A DNA stretch of 6,059 nucleotides from the NCBI GenBank assembly GCA_022562655.1, contig JADFOU010000134.1, positions 1 through 6,059 on the forward strand, written 5' to 3'. Positions within the stretch are counted from its first letter, which is position 1. Each line of letters starts with the position of its first letter. The notes under the pieces were generated by a model that was not told where the DNA came from, ran no database searches, and was given only the letters and a program-made list of their open reading frames with translations. Made by a program: the position numbers and the translations under genes. Shown here in pieces: positions 5,346 to 6,059 of this stretch. The stretch is from a candidate division TA06 bacterium (GTDB lineage Bacteria > Hydrothermota > DG-26 > E44-bin18 > JADFOU01).

Positions 5346-5361
5346 CAATCACCAATTTACC
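5346..5361 (+). repeat. AATCACCAATT-type spacer unit overlapping a stop codon
   Basis: CAATCACCAATTTACC repeats 2996-3010 with one extra T. Its TTA (5357-5359), read on the minus strand, is the TAA stop of the right-edge gene, so this unit defines that protein's end. Confidence 0.55.
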
Positions 5362-6059
5362 CAGGAATCCGTTTCACAAGACGAAGGGTTTCCCCAATTT
5401 GGATGTCCAGGTAACCGTTGGTGGCTGTAAGGAAGGCGGAGGAGGTGGCATCCTTCGGGCGGAGAACTTGAAGTTCTCCCACGATCAAATCGGAGATCGC
5501 ACGGGGCTCACCCGTCTCGGGATCATCCATGGTTCGATCTCCGCGGTAGATCTCAAAGACATCCCCGACGATTACCCCACTCTCCTCCCCCAGATCAATG
5601 TAAACGATGTCAAAAGGTTTGGATATATCCCCGGGGTCCCGAAAGGCCACTAATGTGGCTTCCAGCATATCGGAGGTTGGGAGGGGTGAGACTTCCGTAG
5701 GGATCTCAAACTCCTCCGTGGGCATAAAACGGTCTCCGGGGAAGATGGGTTCGTAAGATTCAACGATCTCTGCCGTTGAACTCCTTGCCAGAACTTCCTC
5801 TATTTTGAGATGTCCTAATACCCGAAGGATTACTCCCAGGTCCTCACCGGTGACGGGATGCGTTACCCCTTTCCCTATTCGGAAGACGGTAAAATCGTCA
5901 CCTACTTCTACTCCATCTTCCTCGCCCCAGTTGAGATATACGGTATGGTAGGTGGTGATGTGATTGATATCGGGAGGTTCAGATTCCATGATGGTTCCTC
6001 CCTCAATCTCCTCTTCCTGGATGAGATACCCTCCCACAAAGAGGAGCTTCCGGGGGACC
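5357..6059 (-). CDS. Repeat-domain protein, N-terminus beyond window; resembles C-terminal part of LysM-type cell-envelope proteins
   Basis: This is the C-terminal part of a longer protein. The frame stays open to the right edge, and seven more residues (VPRKLLF) precede the GTG at 6037, so that GTG is probably internal. Numbered from it, two related beta-rich domains are visible. Copy 1 is at ~31-104: HTVYLNWGEEDGVEVGDDFTVFR ... HPVTGEDLGVILRVLGHLKI ... PIFPGDRF. Copy 2 is at ~142-222: DIVYIDLGEESGVIVGDVFEIYR ... DPETGEPRAISDLIVGELQV ... QIGETLRL. The shared pattern is VYxxxGxxxGVxVGDxFxxxR, then PxTGE, then LGxLxV. From memory, similar tandem domains follow a LysM peptidoglycan-binding domain in some bacterial proteins and resemble the FlgT C-terminal fold. 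Any LysM domain would lie outside this window, so function remains open. No membrane segment is seen in the part present. panB follows after 116 bases. Confidence 0.75.
   Translation of the reverse strand, partial: VPRKLLFVGGYLIQEEEIEGGTIMESEPPDINHITTYHTVYLNWGEEDGVEVGDDFTVFRIGKGVTHPVTGEDLGVILRVLGHLKIEEVLARSSTAEIVESYEPIFPGDRFMPTEEFEIPTEVSPLPTSDMLEATLVAFRDPGDISKPFDIVYIDLGEESGVIVGDVFEIYRGDRTMDDPETGEPRAISDLIVGELQVLRPKDATSSAFLTATNGYLDIQIGETLRLVKRIPG

Noticed and set aside
2957..5361. CRISPR array
   Set aside because: Repeats are short, dispersed, in both orientations, and irregularly spaced among genes; there are no uniform repeat-spacer units and no cas gene.
5399..5653. 84-residue plus-strand frame inside the right-edge gene
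   Set aside because: It is antisense to the duplicated-domain protein and has no recognisable motif or start context.

Overview
This 6,059-base window looks like chromosomal DNA of a Gram-negative (diderm) bacterium. It holds an outer-membrane OmpA-type protein, a periplasmic or surface-type repeat protein, and two cofactor-biosynthesis enzymes. No marker pins down the phylum. The moderate GC content, absence of obvious Shine-Dalgarno sequences, Clp1-type polynucleotide kinase and spacers packed with short palindromes would suit an uncultured candidate-phylum lineage, but that is inference. I see no rRNA, tRNA, CRISPR array, transposase or phage gene.

Layout: two genes point right and three point left, meeting at a convergent junction near 2970-3115. 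On the + strand is a large OmpA-family protein (39-2015: signal peptide, beta-rich body, two carboxypeptidase-regulatory-like domains, OmpA C-terminal peptidoglycan-binding domain). It is closed by a convincing intrinsic terminator (2063-2097). Eleven bases later begins a Clp1/Grc3-like polynucleotide 5'-hydroxyl kinase (2108-2968). On the - strand, read from the right edge, are a protein cut by the window edge with two copies of a beta-rich domain (5357-6059), panB (ketopantoate hydroxymethyltransferase, 4374-5240) and thiL (thiamine-monophosphate kinase, 3116-4123). PanB feeds pantothenate/CoA synthesis and ThiL makes thiamine diphosphate. They share a cofactor theme but are separated by spacers of 104-250 bases, so a tight operon is not evident.

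The most distinctive signal lies between and partly inside the genes. The spacers are assembled from a small shared vocabulary: a decamer ATGGTTAAAT (five exact copies on the two strands), an AATCACCAATT-type unit, GC-rich palindromes of the AATCCGCCT/AGGCGGATT type, and a TGTAGGGGCGT...CAATTG...ACGCCCCTACA palindrome. Two of these palindrome families also occur inside thiL, where they are translated in frame: one between conserved motifs and one near the C-terminus. The stop codons of the kinase and of the right-edge gene lie within repeat units. This suggests small palindromic elements that have spread through spacers and entered coding sequence, comparable in principle to the palindromic elements known from Rickettsia.
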